DNA from: Manihot esculenta
Taxonomy: Eukaryota; Streptophyta; Magnoliopsida; Malpighiales; Euphorbiaceae
DNA: 64,000 nucleotides
Direction: 5' to 3'
Assembly: GCF_001659605.2 (NCBI RefSeq)
Contig: NC_035178.2
Span: 2,163,091-2,227,090, forward strand
Under the pieces are notes generated by a model that saw nothing but the letters and a program-made list of their open reading frames with translations, was not told where the DNA came from and did not search any database. The stretch's first letter is position 1, and every line of letters begins with the position of its first letter. The translations under genes were made by a program, and so were the position numbers. This document shows, one piece after another, positions 45,428-59,170 of this stretch.

Positions 45428-47990
45428 ATGTTTAGGAACCAGTACGATACCGACGTCACCACTTGGAGCCCCGCCGGAAGGCTCTTCCAGGTTGAGTATG
45501 CCATGGAAGCCGTCAAGCAGGGTTCTGCCGCAATCGGACTCCGATCTAAGACACACGTTGTTCTCGCTTGTGTCAATAAGGCTAACTCCGAGCTCTCATC
45601 TCATCAGAAGAAGATCTTCAATGTGGATGATCACATCGGCGTCGCCATCGCGGGACTCACTGCCGATGGTCGCGTTCTTTCACGGTACATGCGATCCGAA
45701 TGCATTAACTACAGTTTCACGTACGAGTCCCCACTCCCGGTTGGTCGACTCGTCGTTCAACTCGCTGATAAGGCTCAGGTTCTGAACTGTTGCACTTTTA
45801 ATTTACTCAAAATTTCTATTGATTTTAGTATGTGGTGAATTTTCTTTGTGAAGTATTAATTGCTTAATTTATTCAGATCATGGAATTTGAGAATTGTGGT
45901 TTTAATTTTAAGAGTTAGGGTTGCCGTTGGCTATTTGTGCTGTCTGATAGTTAAATGCAATAGACATCTTTTGAGGTTCATGCCTTTGTTTTTTGCCCCC
46001 TCATTTGGCCTTACAGCTGCAATTTTGTTAAATGTAGGGCATTTGTGAAGAGTGTTTTGCACTCTAATTCTCTTGAGTTGCTTTTTAGTTGCACGGATGT
46101 TTGCTTTAGATCTTGTTTATTTCAAATAATTAATGCATTTTAGCTTTAAGGACGCAAAATACAAGTGCTAAAAAAAGCAACCGTTCTCGTATTTATACAG
46201 CCTTCACGGCCATAGTGATGCTTGATGACCCTTATGATGTAGCTTTCGGCAATAGATTCGGTTTTTGAACCATTGTGATAAACGAGATTATTGTACTTTC
46301 AGTACATATGGCCTTATGCTCAGATGGCAATCGACTTCTACAGTTTATGGATTTCAATACTACCAGCATTCGACAGAATGTATGGGGATCAACTCAGCAA
46401 ACCTGTCTCTTTATGATCAGTGTTTTGGATAATAGGAATATATGGGTGCTAAGTACTTTTAGTTTCTACAAACAAATTCCATGTGTTTTGTATTTGTAAC
46501 GTATTAGGTTTCAGGACACATTCAAATTTGATTTAAATAGTATGATGCAACCTTTAAAAATTAAGTTGATAAAGGTCTGTAATAAACCTGGGAGATATCA
46601 TTATCATTTGTGAAAAGGTGATTTGGGATAACTGGTGCTTGGAACTGTTAGCTGCTTGGGACGGTTGATGCTCATTGTTTAACTGATACTGCCACATTTC
46701 CTCTAGCTAGCATTCGCTTGCCATAATGCAATATTTTCCTCTGGAATCACTTCCTTGTGAGTTCCCAGGCGAGCGATTCCAAGAGATTTTCATCTCCTTA
46801 TTTGTTTAGAGATAAAAGATTCCTGAGCACAAATGAAATCACAATATTGAAATAGTGTCTCATTAAATTATTTTTCATAACTTTCATTTCAATGGGAATG
46901 TAAAATTTCTACTCGTTACAATGAGAAAATATATTCCAATGTGCATGAGAAAGTGATGATAGGATTTGCAAATCTTTTAATGTAGCTTTCCTGGCAAGCT
47001 AGATTCCCATGCAAACCAAACATGGGAAAGTTACTATCCCAGTTGGCAATCACTCTAGCTACAAATGGTGGCTTATTTATGGAAGCTCTTCTTTTTATAT
47101 ATAAATATTTACCTTTATATCATCTTTCTTTTATTTGCTCTTAGTGTTGGCTTGATTGTGTTAGTTATTTTACCTTTAAACTTGTTCTCGTATGGCTTTA
47201 AGGTCTGTTGTTGTGCAGCAAAATAAAATGAATGAATGACCATAATAATGAATTATCACCATCTGTTGCGTTGAAATGCCTATATGCTTGTAGTGTTGGT
47301 CTCTATTTATTCAATATTTTTTCTAGTGGAAATTTTCTCTCTCATATCTGTAAGACCGAATCTGTGACACTTGTTAGTTTGTCAGTGTCATGGTTGGGCT
47401 AATTTTGCTTTTTGGTCAAATTTTAGTTTTACACTGGTGAACATGAGAACATCCATCAGGAGCTGATGTAGGTGTAACCATTATTTGAGTGGCAGGTATG
47501 CACCCAACGCTCTTGGAAACGACCTTACGGTGTTGGGCTGCTGGTGGGTGGTTTGGATGAATCTGGAGCTCACCTCTACTACAATTGCCCTAGTGGGAAC
47601 TACTTTGAATATCAGGCATTTGCCATTGGATCTCGCTCTCAAGCTGCAAAAACATACTTGGAACGCAGGTTTGACAACTTTACAGAGTCTTCACGGGAAG
47701 ATCTGATTAAAGATGCTCTCATTGCAGTTAGGGAGACCTTACAAGGAGAAACGCTCAAGAGTTCCATCTGCACAGTTGCTGTAGTTGGAGTTGGGGAGGC
47801 ATTCCATATACTGGATCAGGATACTGTACAGCAGTTAATTGATGCATTTGAAATCGTTGGAGAGCCAGAGGGTCCTGCTGCTGAACCTGAACCTGAACCT
47901 GAACCTGAACCTGAACCTGATGCTGCTGCTGCTGCTGATCATGGTGCAGGTGCTGCAGCTGACCAGGGTGTGGCTCCAATGGACATATGA
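45428..47990 (+). CDS. PAF1: 20S proteasome subunit alpha type-1 (alpha6, PAF)
   Basis: Two coding exons (45428-45778 and 47496-47990), phase 0, separated by a 1717-bp intron, give 281 residues. The N-terminus has the alpha-type signature ([20 protein letters not shown]). The body matches plant PAF subunits ([47 protein letters not shown]). Alpha subunits form the outer rings and gate of the 20S core and lack the catalytic threonine. The C-terminal tail is low-complexity: Glu-Pro repeats from six GAACCT units (47883-47918), then poly-Ala, ending in PMDI. The start is the first ATG in a good alpha-subunit context. Confidence 0.95.
47883..47937 (+). repeat. GAACCT hexamer array followed by GCT triplets in the PAF tail
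   Basis: Six GAACCT units (47883-47918) encode Glu-Pro dipeptides. A short GCT run then encodes alanines. Both preserve the frame and are prone to length variation. Confidence 0.85.
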
Positions 47991-49529
47991 GGATGCAATA
48001 AATGACTGCTGCATCACTGTCTGAGTTTTAGTTGATATTTTCAAACATGGTTACAGAATTTAGTTGAAAATGAATGGCACCGTGGAAGACGTATTTTGGT
48101 TGTATTATTTTATGCAATTTATCTTTGCCTTGTTGGTGCAAACATTTTTATGCTAGCTTCTGGTGGACATTTTCTGCAATTTACAGGAATATCCAATAGA
48201 CAATCACTGAACTAGGTGTTTTTCCAATATGATGCTGTTTTTTGACATTGAATTAATGCAACATCGATCAGGATTGGCAGCATAGGCGAATTATCAGAAT
48301 AATGACACAGCTCGTGGTTAGAGTATGTTTGTGTGGGAGCAGCATAGTACTGCCTTAAAAGGAAAGCAACTACGACACATTTGCATCTCAAAGTACTGAT
48401 CCCTTGAAGCGCTTGTTAAAGAGTGAAATTTCTTGTGTTTCTGAAGTTCCTTCGCATAAGCAAATTCTACTTGTACTTAGAAAATAGAGAAGATTTGGAG
48501 GCATGTTTGTGGGAATGAGGGTTGTTCCTTGTTGCATTCCTTTGCCATGCCTGAGTCAATGAAGTTGATGAGAAATTAGTCCTCTCGAATCCATTCAGAC
48601 GGATAATCGGTGTTCTACTCATTATTCACCACCTCGAATAGCACTTCCCTGAGAATTATGTATGAAAATTCGGTAGAGGAAAAAAGAATTATCAGTCATA
48701 AGGCTTACAAGCTGACTTGCTTCAAGGTTGCTATCGACAATACAAACTAGCTTAACGCTTTATTTTCTAAGCCTTACAAATGTTTGTCAAATACATTTTT
48801 ATATCTCAATAGTATTTCATATTAGTTTATTAAATACTCAACTTAAAATTTTAATCTATTAAACATTTAAATTTATAAAAATCGTAATAATTAAATACAA
48901 ATTAATTATATTATTGATAACTTGTTAAAATAAATCATAAATAGTTCAACTTGTTGCTAATTGTGCTTAAAGTTTTATCCATTAAACTTTAAATTTTTAT
49001 TAAATGATAAAATTACACTCACATAATTTTATCGATTAATAAAAATTTCAAGTATAATAAGTAAAATTTAGAATATAGTCAACAATATATAAGATTAATT
49101 TTTATTTTTATTCAAGTAATTGTAACAATTTTATTTTCTTTGAATCTATCGATAATAGATATTTGATTTAGATTGGATGAAGAGACTAAAGAGTATATAG
49201 AACTAAAATATACCTATTTCACAAACAGTGTTAAAGAGTTAGTTGGAAAAATAAAGGGACCAAATGATAATTTGTCCAATTATCAAATATCATCCGATCG
49301 ATCCTATTTCAGCTTGTTCTGTTACGCTTAGTGCAATTCAATGGAAACTGCAATCTGTCATGTCAAGCAGAAAAGAATGCGGATAACAACTTTGAACTCA
49401 CTAGAGAATAAATAGCTTTCTTGTATTCATGAAATTGGCACCAAAATGCAACTACAGCTGCCTCCATTCTCATTGGAGTAACTAAATTGTAGCAACTGAC
49501 CCAAAACAACTTCTATGCAAGTTGTGTAA
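47991..49529. other. Convergent intergenic region
   Basis: The proteasome gene (plus) and the pfkB gene (minus) converge here, so both 3' untranslated regions lie at its ends. The centre is AT-rich and no gene is seen. Confidence 0.5.
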
Positions 49530-52406
49530 TCAATTGCGGACGTCAGGATTAGGGAGACCCTTCATCTGCATCTGTTTGTACATCCACTGCCGGTTCTCTG
49601 GGGTCACCTCACCCCCAAGGGACTGAACCACGGCTCCGCCACTACATGCGCCAAGTTTGCAGCATTCCTCCAAAGATAATCCCTTTACCAGTCCATACAA
49701 AAAGCCACTGGCAAATAGGTCTCCTGCTCCAGTGGCATCGGTTGCCTTTGCTTCCCCAACGGCTGGAACCCGAACAGTCTGTAAGTTGGTAAATTTTAAT
49801 ATAATCCAACGATAAAGAGAAGATGAGCACATGAAAATAGAATGGCATAAAATGGAAAACAAAGGACAAGTTTCATACACTGGAAACTGAGAACAGAAAA
49901 CATAAATTTTTTCTACTGTCCTGGATATAGTAATAACAATAAAGGAAGGCTGCCATTTGAGGAAGGTATAGATGCAACTGGTACCATGTTCATATATTTC
50001 TAGAGGTAAAAGATGGAGAGTAAAGCAACAATTTAAGGCAAGGCACCTTGCCGCAATGAGAAATTATGAGAAATTGACAACACTAGTTCATTGAGCTTAT
50101 CTGAAAATGTGCAAATACAAAGAGATCTGACCTCTTTTCCATGCTTTGCAATGCATCCGTTGGGACCTAAAGTCACTACAGCCCACTTGCAATATTTGGC
50201 CAAGAATTCTAGCGCAGCCTCAGGATCAGCATTTTGTTCATCTCTATGAACATTTCAAGATAAATCAACCACCACTACTAGAATCCATCCAAGAAAAGAC
50301 TATTAAGTGAAATTTGAAACTCTAGAATAATAACTTGTCTCAGCATGTTAGATCAAGAGCATAACTGAAGTAATAAATACCTTAGAAGTTCCATTGCTTC
50401 ATCCTCATTAGCAAAGCAAAGGTCGATGTCCCCAGACTCTAGCAATTGAAGGAGAGGTGATCTAAAGTTTCGAATCATCTAGCCAAAGTTAAAGCATGTA
50501 AGTTAATATATTGATAAAGCAAACTTGGGGCTTGATTACTGCAGAGTAAAGAACGAAATAGTGATTGATGATTCCATTGCTGACTTGAATGTTCAAAATC
50601 AGACTATGTTTGATAACCAAGATGGGCCATCCGTTTCATTTAAACTAAAAGACATGCACAAAATCAATAAAATTATACCTCAAAACTGGCCAAATCCAAC
50701 GAGACATAAACACCCTCTTGCTTTGCAATCTTGATCGCTGCTTGAGTAACTTCTATATTGAATATTCCATATCTCATCACCACCCACTGTAGCAAAAACC
50801 ATACTATTAATTGCTAATGTAACATTATTAGTCTCAGACAATCACTAACGGAGCAGTTGATGTCAAAATCATTAATGTGTATATCTTCACACTATAGAAT
50901 ATTTGTCCATTTTTAATGGACTTTCATTTTAGCCCAACTAGTTTGTAGTTTGTCTCCCACAAAAGATGAGAAAACAAAGAAACATATAAAAGCAACAGAT
51001 GGATAGAATTTATCCACAAATATAATAAATATAATCCTAAAGCTAGCTGCCTAACCTTAGAGCCCTTAAAATCTTCCTTGGTCAATTCATCAGCCTGAAA
51101 AGAACGAAGGTAATAGATAAGTTGGCAATGACTCATCTAGATAAAGAAGGCTACACCAAAATCCTTGATGTTGGTAAAGATCAGAAGCATATAAGATAAG
51201 CAAAAATAAAGAAAGACAGAAATATGCACCTGAACTTTGACAGCATTTGAGAGACAAGGTCGCATTGTACGATTGCCCAACGCATCAACCAAACACACAC
51301 ACTGTAACAAACCAATTACTGACAAAGCTTCAGATTTTGAGAATAGAAGCTCAATAAAAAGACATCCAACATTTTTCCAAGTTTACAGAATCTGCAAAAC
51401 GAAAATCACCTGACCAGTGGGTCCCTTCTTTCTCCTCAATCTGGAGAGGTTCACCCCATTAAAGCCCATATTACTAACAAACAACTTGCCTTCCTCATCA
51501 TCCCCATAAGCCCCAATAATCCCACAAGAGACTCCAAAGTTTGCACTAAGACCCCGAATTGTATTGGCTACACTGCCCCCAGCAATTGTCCGCATAGGAG
51601 ATGTATCATCAGGGGATGCGAGCATATGCGTTTTCACCTCTCCTAAAATGTGCTGAAGTTCTTCGATTGCAACCTACACAACCCCAACAAATTTACAAAT
51701 TTTGTTCAAAACATATAATAGTGACATGTAAAATCAAGAATAAAAAGTCATCCGTGTATGTGGGGAAGATCAATAACAGAGACCATTTTGCATAGTTTGA
51801 AAAACAACCACTAAAATATTATAAAGAAGAAAAAGACAACCGTAATAACTGGAATTTTGAAGTCCAGATAAAATTGAGATTCGAATCAAAACTCATTGAA
51901 ACTACAAGCAGAAACTAAATGCTAAGACACCTTAGTTACTTAAAGTGATACCAGCTGAGCAAGAACGCTACATTCCCTCATTAAAGCTTGGTTATTCGAG
52001 CTCACATGTGCCCATTGATTAAAAAACATAGCAGAAGACACAAACGGGTAAACAAAACATATAAAAAAAGTCCAAAAAGAATATACACAGATGAGAAAAC
52101 GGTCAAAATGATGAAATTATAATACCCATTTTCTAAAAAGCAGAAATCTCTACGTAACAAGAAAATTAAGCAAAGCCAATCCAAGATCAAGCAAAACATT
52201 ACGAAATTGAATCAAGAGAAGTGCTTTAACAAGAGGGTAATTACGGGTATGGAGCCACCGCGGTCACCGGGGACTTGATCCAGCAAGGACCAATCGACAC
52301 GGACAACGTGGTCTATAAGAGCGACAGGCTGGAGACCCAATATAAGAGGATGAGGAGCAGAAGCAGGAGCAACATCACCGTTTCTGGGCGAGGCTTCTAC
52401 TCCCAT
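49530..52406 (-). CDS. pfkB-family carbohydrate/nucleoside kinase (At1g19600-like)
   Basis: Eight exons in frame (52245-52406, 51410-51673, 51230-51301, 51056-51094, 50679-50786, 50381-50478, 50132-50243, 49530-49778) encode 367 residues. The fold is that of ribokinase/adenosine kinase. Signature 1 lies in exon 2 (AGGSVANT, GAYGDDEEGKLF). Signature 2 is DATGAGDLFASGFLYG, with the anion hole GAGD at 302-305 and the catalytic base Asp305. The N-terminus (MGVEASPRNG) has no clear targeting sequence. The family phosphorylates sugars or nucleosides with ATP, but the substrate of this subgroup cannot be told from sequence. The ATG at 52406 is preferred because the codon two triplets upstream is TTG. 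Confidence 0.93.
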
Positions 52407-55400
52407 ATTCAAAGGGTATGGTTTCTTATATCTTCTTCCGAGTTGTTAGGAATTCTCTGACGCCTTCTTCCTTTGCATTGTCCTCTGCGTTTAACCTCTT
52501 CGCTTTGTATTTATAGAAAGAAGCTTCAAGTCCCGCCAGGAGCCCAGTTCATTTTGTTATTCCATACCCATTTGTACCATAATGCCCCCTAACTTGAAGG
52601 AAAATTACACTAATACCACACAGCATTAGATTTTTTAATTTTTATTTTTTGTCAAACTCAGCTTGAGATCTTTGATCAGTAATGTTTAGGAAGTTTACTT
52701 AAGCAAAACTACATTTTCCATAATAATAATAATTGTATTTATATGGAATTAATTTCCTAAATGTAAATGTATTCTTAAATTAAAAAGACAATAATACATA
52801 TTGTATTTGTATTCACTCAATTTCATAAAAATAATTATACTTATTTTTCACATATATTAAAAATATAATTAATGCAGTTAAAACAATGAATTTTATATTG
52901 TATTTTCAAATACATTTCCCACTTATATTATATTATTCAAATTGATTTAATAAATAAAAATTAAACAAAAGATATTTTTTTCCCCCTTCTCTACATTCTA
53001 GAAGTAGAGTGGAGCAATTCACTGAAAGTTGATTTAATCTACATACCCCAATTAAAGAATGCCTTAAAAATTCACTTTCTTGTGGTAAAAAGAAAGAAAG
53101 AAAGAAAAGAGAGATGGACGTAATTTGAAGAAGGAAGAAAGTAGTTTTCAAAATGTTTGATTCTTTAAATTTTCGGCCAAATCGAAAAGCATCGGGGTTG
53201 GTGGATGGATAGAGTTAGCTTTTGGATTTTGAGGGAATCCTAAATGCCAATGACCAATCATCAATCTCACTTTGGTCTAACAATGTTGAATTTGAACCTA
53301 TGCCTTCTTCTTCTTCCTGTGTAAAAAAAAAAGAAGAAAGAACATTCAACGCTCCTTGAGGTTCTTGAAATAATCTTTATCTACAAATTACAATGAGTAC
53401 GACTACGAAATTGAAAAAAGTAATGTAATTGTGGTTTTTGATTTTGTAACGGATACCCATTTATTTGTTAATAGAGCTCCTTTATAGTTATTACTCTCTA
53501 TAATATTAAATAGCGCATGATTTCTTTAACTTTTTTCGATTGGAAATGTCTAAATTTTAGACAGATATCAAACCGAAAGAAGAAAAGCATGCCCCCACTT
53601 GGCACAGCGCCACAGCCGGATACTCCCCCCACAAAAAAGCAGACACGCAGTAAATAAAGCGAAAAGAGATAGGATTTTCTATATAAGGGGAGTGGGGGTT
53701 TACTTTGGACTTGCTTTTGCTTTCTCGCAATTATTTTCTATATACAATTCCTAAAAAGTTATATTCTGCTCAATGCATGAGTGTGTTTTACCACAGTACC
53801 TGCCCTGCCCTGCCCTTCACTTTTCTATGGCAGCTTCTGCTCGAAACATCATTAGCTCCCCCCTATGTGTCTCTATTCAATTTGATTGTGTTTACCAGTA
53901 ACATATTTTTCCAATTTTCTATTTGCCCTATGAAAGTTTATATTATCCAAATAATAATAATAATTAAAAGCAAAGTATAGGCTACCTACCCCCATTAGCC
54001 ACAACTGCAATTGGAAAGCCTCAACCACTCCCAGTATCCCTTGTAGCTTCATCGAATAAGAGACGGAGGACAAAACAGTAGAAATGGGTTAGTAGAAGAA
54101 CCAAACAACAAATGAGGTAAACGAATCATACGGGAGTTTTGGATTTGATTAGAAGATACGTTAGCTTAAATCAAGGGGAATTGCATCTGCTTTTTCAGAT
54201 TCCAAGCAACCCGTAATAATTGCTAAACGAATCTAATCACCATTCACCAGAAATATAAAATTAAAATTATTGTCTCTCTCCCATTTTGTAGGGTTAGAAT
54301 TCATCATCCAGGGTTTAGGCACATGAATTAGCAATTTAGAATCCCATAACCTAAATACATTTCTATTTTCTCAAGTTACGCACCCAAGCTTGCATTGTCA
54401 TTCCCAAAAGATAATTCAAATCGGAAAACTGTTAGAAGCAGCCATCATCAAGTTGTCAACATTGTTTTAGAGCGAGAAGCGGGCAATCTACACCTTAAGG
54501 AAGAGAAAAATACAAAACTGAAGCAGGAAATTCCCTTACCATGCTCATATGCTATTGATTTAGTTTCCCCGAGGAAAAAAGACGCCACTTGACCTAATCA
54601 TTCGACACTCGAATTAGAATCCTATCCATTTTCACTACCATAAGGTGGTATATCAGCTACATTGGAATATGGTTTACACGCAGTAAAACACCAAATACCA
54701 CTCCCGCCACCAACACCATTGACCTGTATCAGTCACAGGTAACACAAACACAAACGAAAAAGTGCTCATGATGATCAAATAACTAGAATAAAAAGAAGAG
54801 ATGACCGGAGGAGGAGGAGGACAAGACGCATTAAGTAATGCCAGGAAATTTAAGTTAGCGGTTGCTTGCATCTGATCCCTCGATACCATGGTAAACTCAC
54901 GCTACAAAACTTCTCTTGATTAATCTTTTTTACAGCTAAAAATAAGCACCCATTGATACATGCACTCAAGGTTTCAAACGTTGTTCATGTGGATACCAGC
55001 CAGATACGTTCCTTTAGTCAGAGTCTCGCAAAAGCAACCACTCATGCTCACCTGCGCAGCATTATGGCCTTGCATGCATACACATACAAATGATGCAGCC
55101 CCTTCCAAGATCCTGTCAGCAATTAAACAGGTACTATTCCATTACATTCAAACAAACAATATACCCCTGCTTTGTTGTTACTCCCTAGATTTCGCGTTTA
55201 ATTGCAAATTTTTTTTGAAAAAAAAAGAAAAAAGAAAAGGCTTCCAAAAGTTCATAGGAGAAGACTGCACTATCGGAATGGACTAATTTAGTCATGAATT
55301 TCTGAAATGAGTTGATATCAGAAATGCAGATCAAAATCACGCCAAGAAACAAACAAGGACCAGGTGACATCAAAATAAGTCCTCCTTCATGGCATTAACT

Positions 55401-55621
55401 TCTCCCATGGAAGAAATATAGTCCAAATGATCACAAGTTAAACAGAGACAAAGTAAAATGGGCCATTACTCTGCCACAAACGTGTTTGGTATTATTATGA
55501 AAGAATGTGGTCCCTTCATGAATTAGCAAAAACAACAAAGATCTTTGAACTCAACTCTCAATCTTTGAACTTTTAAGAAACAACACCTCGTTATAATTTA
55601 TATATTTTTTTTTAAAGTCCC
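52407..55621. other. Intergenic region between pfkB and gamma-CA genes
   Basis: This 3.2-kb AT-rich stretch includes the pfkB promoter at the left and the gamma-CA 3' flank at the right. No gene is supported. A minus-strand frame at 54674-54889 and a CTATATAAGG near 53680 were considered but could not be tied to a gene. A GAAA microsatellite lies at about 53090-53108. Confidence 0.45.
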
Positions 55622-58245
55622 TTAAGTTGCCTTGGGTGCTTTATCTGGTAGGATATTCTGTGGAAGAGTAAGTTCAAGGGGAATTTCACGAACAACACCC
55701 AGCATTGAGTCATACTCTTCATCCCGACGAGCAAACTTCTTGCGAAGCACCTTCTCAAATTCAATCTCATCAAAAGGCTTAGCATTCTCAGTAGCGTGAA
55801 CCTGTGCTAGATTGGAATAATTGGTTGCTGATTGAGAAATAAAGGCTATCTCTTCAGCAGTTAGCTTCCTCAGAAACTTTGCTGGATTGCCTCCCCAGAC
55901 CTGCATATATTTAAGCTGGTTTTTAAGGCAATTGTCTCATGTGTAGTAATTAAGTGATCCAATAAACAATGCCCATGCCTTGTGTGCGAGTGTGTGTGTA
56001 AAATGGAGACAATCTAACTTGGGAACAAAAATGAGGTAGCTTTTCCTCCCTTTTTATCATAAACAATTTAAACAGATAAATTAGAAACATTACCGAAGTA
56101 AGATAACCAAAATATTGTGCAAGAAAACGAAGATGGGTAGGTAAAACCAAAAGGAAAAAAGGACAAAAATAATGGAAAGGGTATGATTCTATCAAATACT
56201 CTTTCTACCAAATTAAGACAATTCAGAATCCTTGCAATTTCAATTAGTTCCATAATGTGGATGAAACTCCACGAATAATTCATATGAATTATTACAGTGG
56301 ATCAAGTTCAGGTGTGAACAATACCATGCTTCAGGCACAAAAATTTCAAGACTAGTATAAAAGTTACCAAACCGGCTATTCTTTTGCATCATCAAGAAGT
56401 TCAATATTACTAAGTCATACATGCTAAATTGGTTCATCATAACATTGTGCATCCAACATTCACAAGCAAGGGCATTGCTCACACACCATCCTAATACCTT
56501 TATGCTTTAAATATCTTAATATTTTTTCTTTTTATTTCTAATTCATCAGCTAAATAACTACATGTGCGTGCAGAAAGAAATTTATGTTAATAAGCAGAGA
56601 GACAGTGTGCGGCAGAACAACCTCTCCCGCAGGGATCTTTGTGTTCTGTCTTACAAGGGCTCCAGCAGCAACCATGGCATGTTTCTGTACAACAACACCA
56701 TCAAGAAGTGTTGCTCCCATACCAACAAAAGCCTCATCCTCAACAGTGCAGCCATGTAGAACAGCACTATGGCCTGCCCAGTTCAAACTTTAAATCATAA
56801 CACATAAGATAGTTAAAGCCTATATCAGGTTGGTTAACATCCAATACATGACCACTGCCATATTGCTCACCTACAGTAACATTGTCCCCAACTATAGTTG
56901 GTAGAGCCTTCCCACTTAGGTTAGATTTTGCCACATGCACAAGGGAGTTATCTTGTATGTTAGTTCCACATCCAATGCTAATGCTGTTCACATCACCTAT
57001 TCACCAAGAAAATTTACACAACTGTAAACAGAATCAACAAAGACAACCATGTGATTTTCATTCTAAAACTCACAACTCGCATCAAGCTGAAAACACAAAA
57101 CTTACAATGGAATTTCTTTCTCATACTACACATAGAGCCCTAGCAAAGGACAACCCTAATATAAAACCAAAGACTCAAAACGAAATGCTGAGATTAATAT
57201 GATTTAGAATCTTTTAAGACTTATCACGCAATAAAAATGATCCAAAGGCAGGTATCCTAGTTACTCTGTAGTCTTGACAAGAAAAAAAATTCATGAGCAC
57301 AATATAAGAAAAAGGAAACATAGCCTCAATGTCTTCAAGATAGGTTATAGTTACTTGTTTTCATCAAGTCAATTCAACTTAACTAAACTTCAATCCTGGT
57401 CTAGCCGCACCATTTTTGACAGTTTAGCCAAACACTCTTATTTTTGTTAGTATAATTTAGTAGAGAAGAAGAAGAATAATAAGGAGACCTTTAATGGAGG
57501 CAAGAGAATAATCTGCATATACTCAGACGTGCAAGTGAGAGACCATTATTGATGTACTTGATTTTGGATAAGAGCGTTTATGTTGAAAAGCTTAACAAGA
57601 AAGCTTCTTCACATATTGATTACAATTCAAGGAATGGAAGTGATAAACAATATTTGAGATTAAAACCATTTCTAATAATAAACAAAAAATTAAATGAATG
57701 ATATAATGTATGAAAGAACGAGTCAAACAAACCTTACCTCTCAAAACACATCCATACCAAATAGATGATCCTCTTCCAATTTGAACATCACCAATGACAG
57801 AGGCACTAGGAGCCACAAATGCATCCTTATCAACTACAGGAGCTTTATCAAATACGTTCATGAGAGTTCGATGTCTCGACACTAAAGCAGAGAAGAAGTT
57901 ACCCATTTAGTAAATAATTTAATCAAACCATAACAGCCTAACCTAAATTAAGCTCTTCCATCTTTAAAAAAAAAGTAGCAATATGATAAGGAATCTAAAT
58001 CATGCAGTACCACCAAAAGCATTAGTATCACAAGCAATCGCAGATAACAATATAGGTAATGTACACCTAAGACACATGAATCACGGAAGGAATTTGGATG
58101 GGATCTAGGGTTTTGATATTAGAAGCTTACATTGTTCTTGGAAGTAATAGTTGCCCTGGAGGCGACAGCCGAGACGATCAAGGGCCTGGCCCGTCTCGCG
58201 AATCCAGAATCCGACGGAGTATATGGCTCTGCCAAGAGTTCCCAT
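55622..58245 (-). CDS. GAMMACA1: Gamma carbonic anhydrase, mitochondrial complex I subunit (gamma-CA1/2-like)
   Basis: Five exons in frame (58131-58245, 57738-57881, 56871-56996, 56622-56773, 55622-55900) encode 271 residues. The protein has a left-handed beta-helix of hexapeptide repeats (APSASVIGDVQIGRGSSIWYGCVLRG onwards in short turns) and a C-terminal helix. The three zinc ligands of active gamma-type enzymes are present as His107, His130 and His135, at the same numbers as I recall for Arabidopsis gamma-CA1. This separates it from gamma-CA-like proteins that lost ligands. In plants these proteins form a matrix-facing domain of complex I and are needed for its assembly. The N-terminal segment MGTLGRAIYSVGFWIRETG acts as the mitochondrial and membrane-associating region. 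Start at the first Met. Confidence 0.94.
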
Positions 58246-59170
58246 CCTATTCTATGATCGGTTTGTACTGCGAGATTTCACTAATCACTATACTCTAATG
58301 GGAATAAGAACGAAGCTTTGCAGGTGAAAATAGATGAATTTTGGGGAAGTAGACTAGTAGAAGGGCAAAATGGGGTTTTCGTGCATATTGAATTACCAAA
58401 GATTCCCTGATAGCCCGAATGGAGTTTTGGAACTTTGACGGGTAAAAAGGGAAATGCGTCACTATTCATGCGTCAGCAGAGGCAACGGAAAAACTAAAAT
58501 ACACTGATGAGGCAAAATTTTCGTTTACAATAACCTGCAAACTTTCCTTCTCCAAAAAGAAAAAAAAAAGCTGCAAAATTTGCTTGTTCTGAACAAAGAA
58601 TCCAGAAGAAGGAGAGGATACCTGTTGATTCCTTTACCACTTATATACCTTTATTGGATCTGTGTTTTGCTGGGACCTGCCCTGACTGCGACGTTTCTTA
58701 AAGGTTGGCCTTTTTTTTTCTTCTGGCGTAGCTTCGTTTATTCAGCATCCTTTTCTCGATACCATATTAGCATACTCACAGCTTAATTAAGAAAAATAGA
58801 AACTAAATCTAGCTTTTTGATGCATTTTATTTCATATTATATTAATTTTATGTTCTGGGTAGAGCAAATGTGGGTTTGTGAAAATTAATTCATATAGTGG
58901 GTAAAGCAAAGTGGGTTTGTTCATGTTTTATTTGGTTTATGGCAGAAGAAAATAAAATAAAGGAAACGATAAGATGCTAGCAATTTGGATTTTTCTATGT
59001 AATTTATTCTAGAAATGAAGCCATGGTTAAACCTTGTGCTCGTGTGAGATCTTTGCTTTGTGGAGAAGATAATAGGCAGTGTAATATGGACAATATAAAA
59101 TCAGCTTTTTAATTGACATCCCTTAGTTACTTATTTGATTTTGGTTCCTTATTAGAAGATATAATAATTC
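58246..59170. other. Divergent promoter region, gamma-CA / RER1
   Basis: The two start codons are 925 bp apart on opposite strands, so this interval holds both promoters and leaders. An untranslated first exon of RER1 may begin around 58.6 kb, but no splice pair could be fixed. Confidence 0.45.

Noticed and set aside
46296..46412. Open frame of 38 codons inside the proteasome intron, with Trp, Tyr and Phe-rich residues
   Set aside because: The proteasome protein is complete without it. It ends in a stop, has no donor, and open frames of this length occur by chance.
54674..54889. Minus-strand frame beginning MVSRDQMQATANLNFLALLNAS
   Set aside because: Short, with a low-complexity proline run and a hydrophobic end. 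No partner exons or family match.
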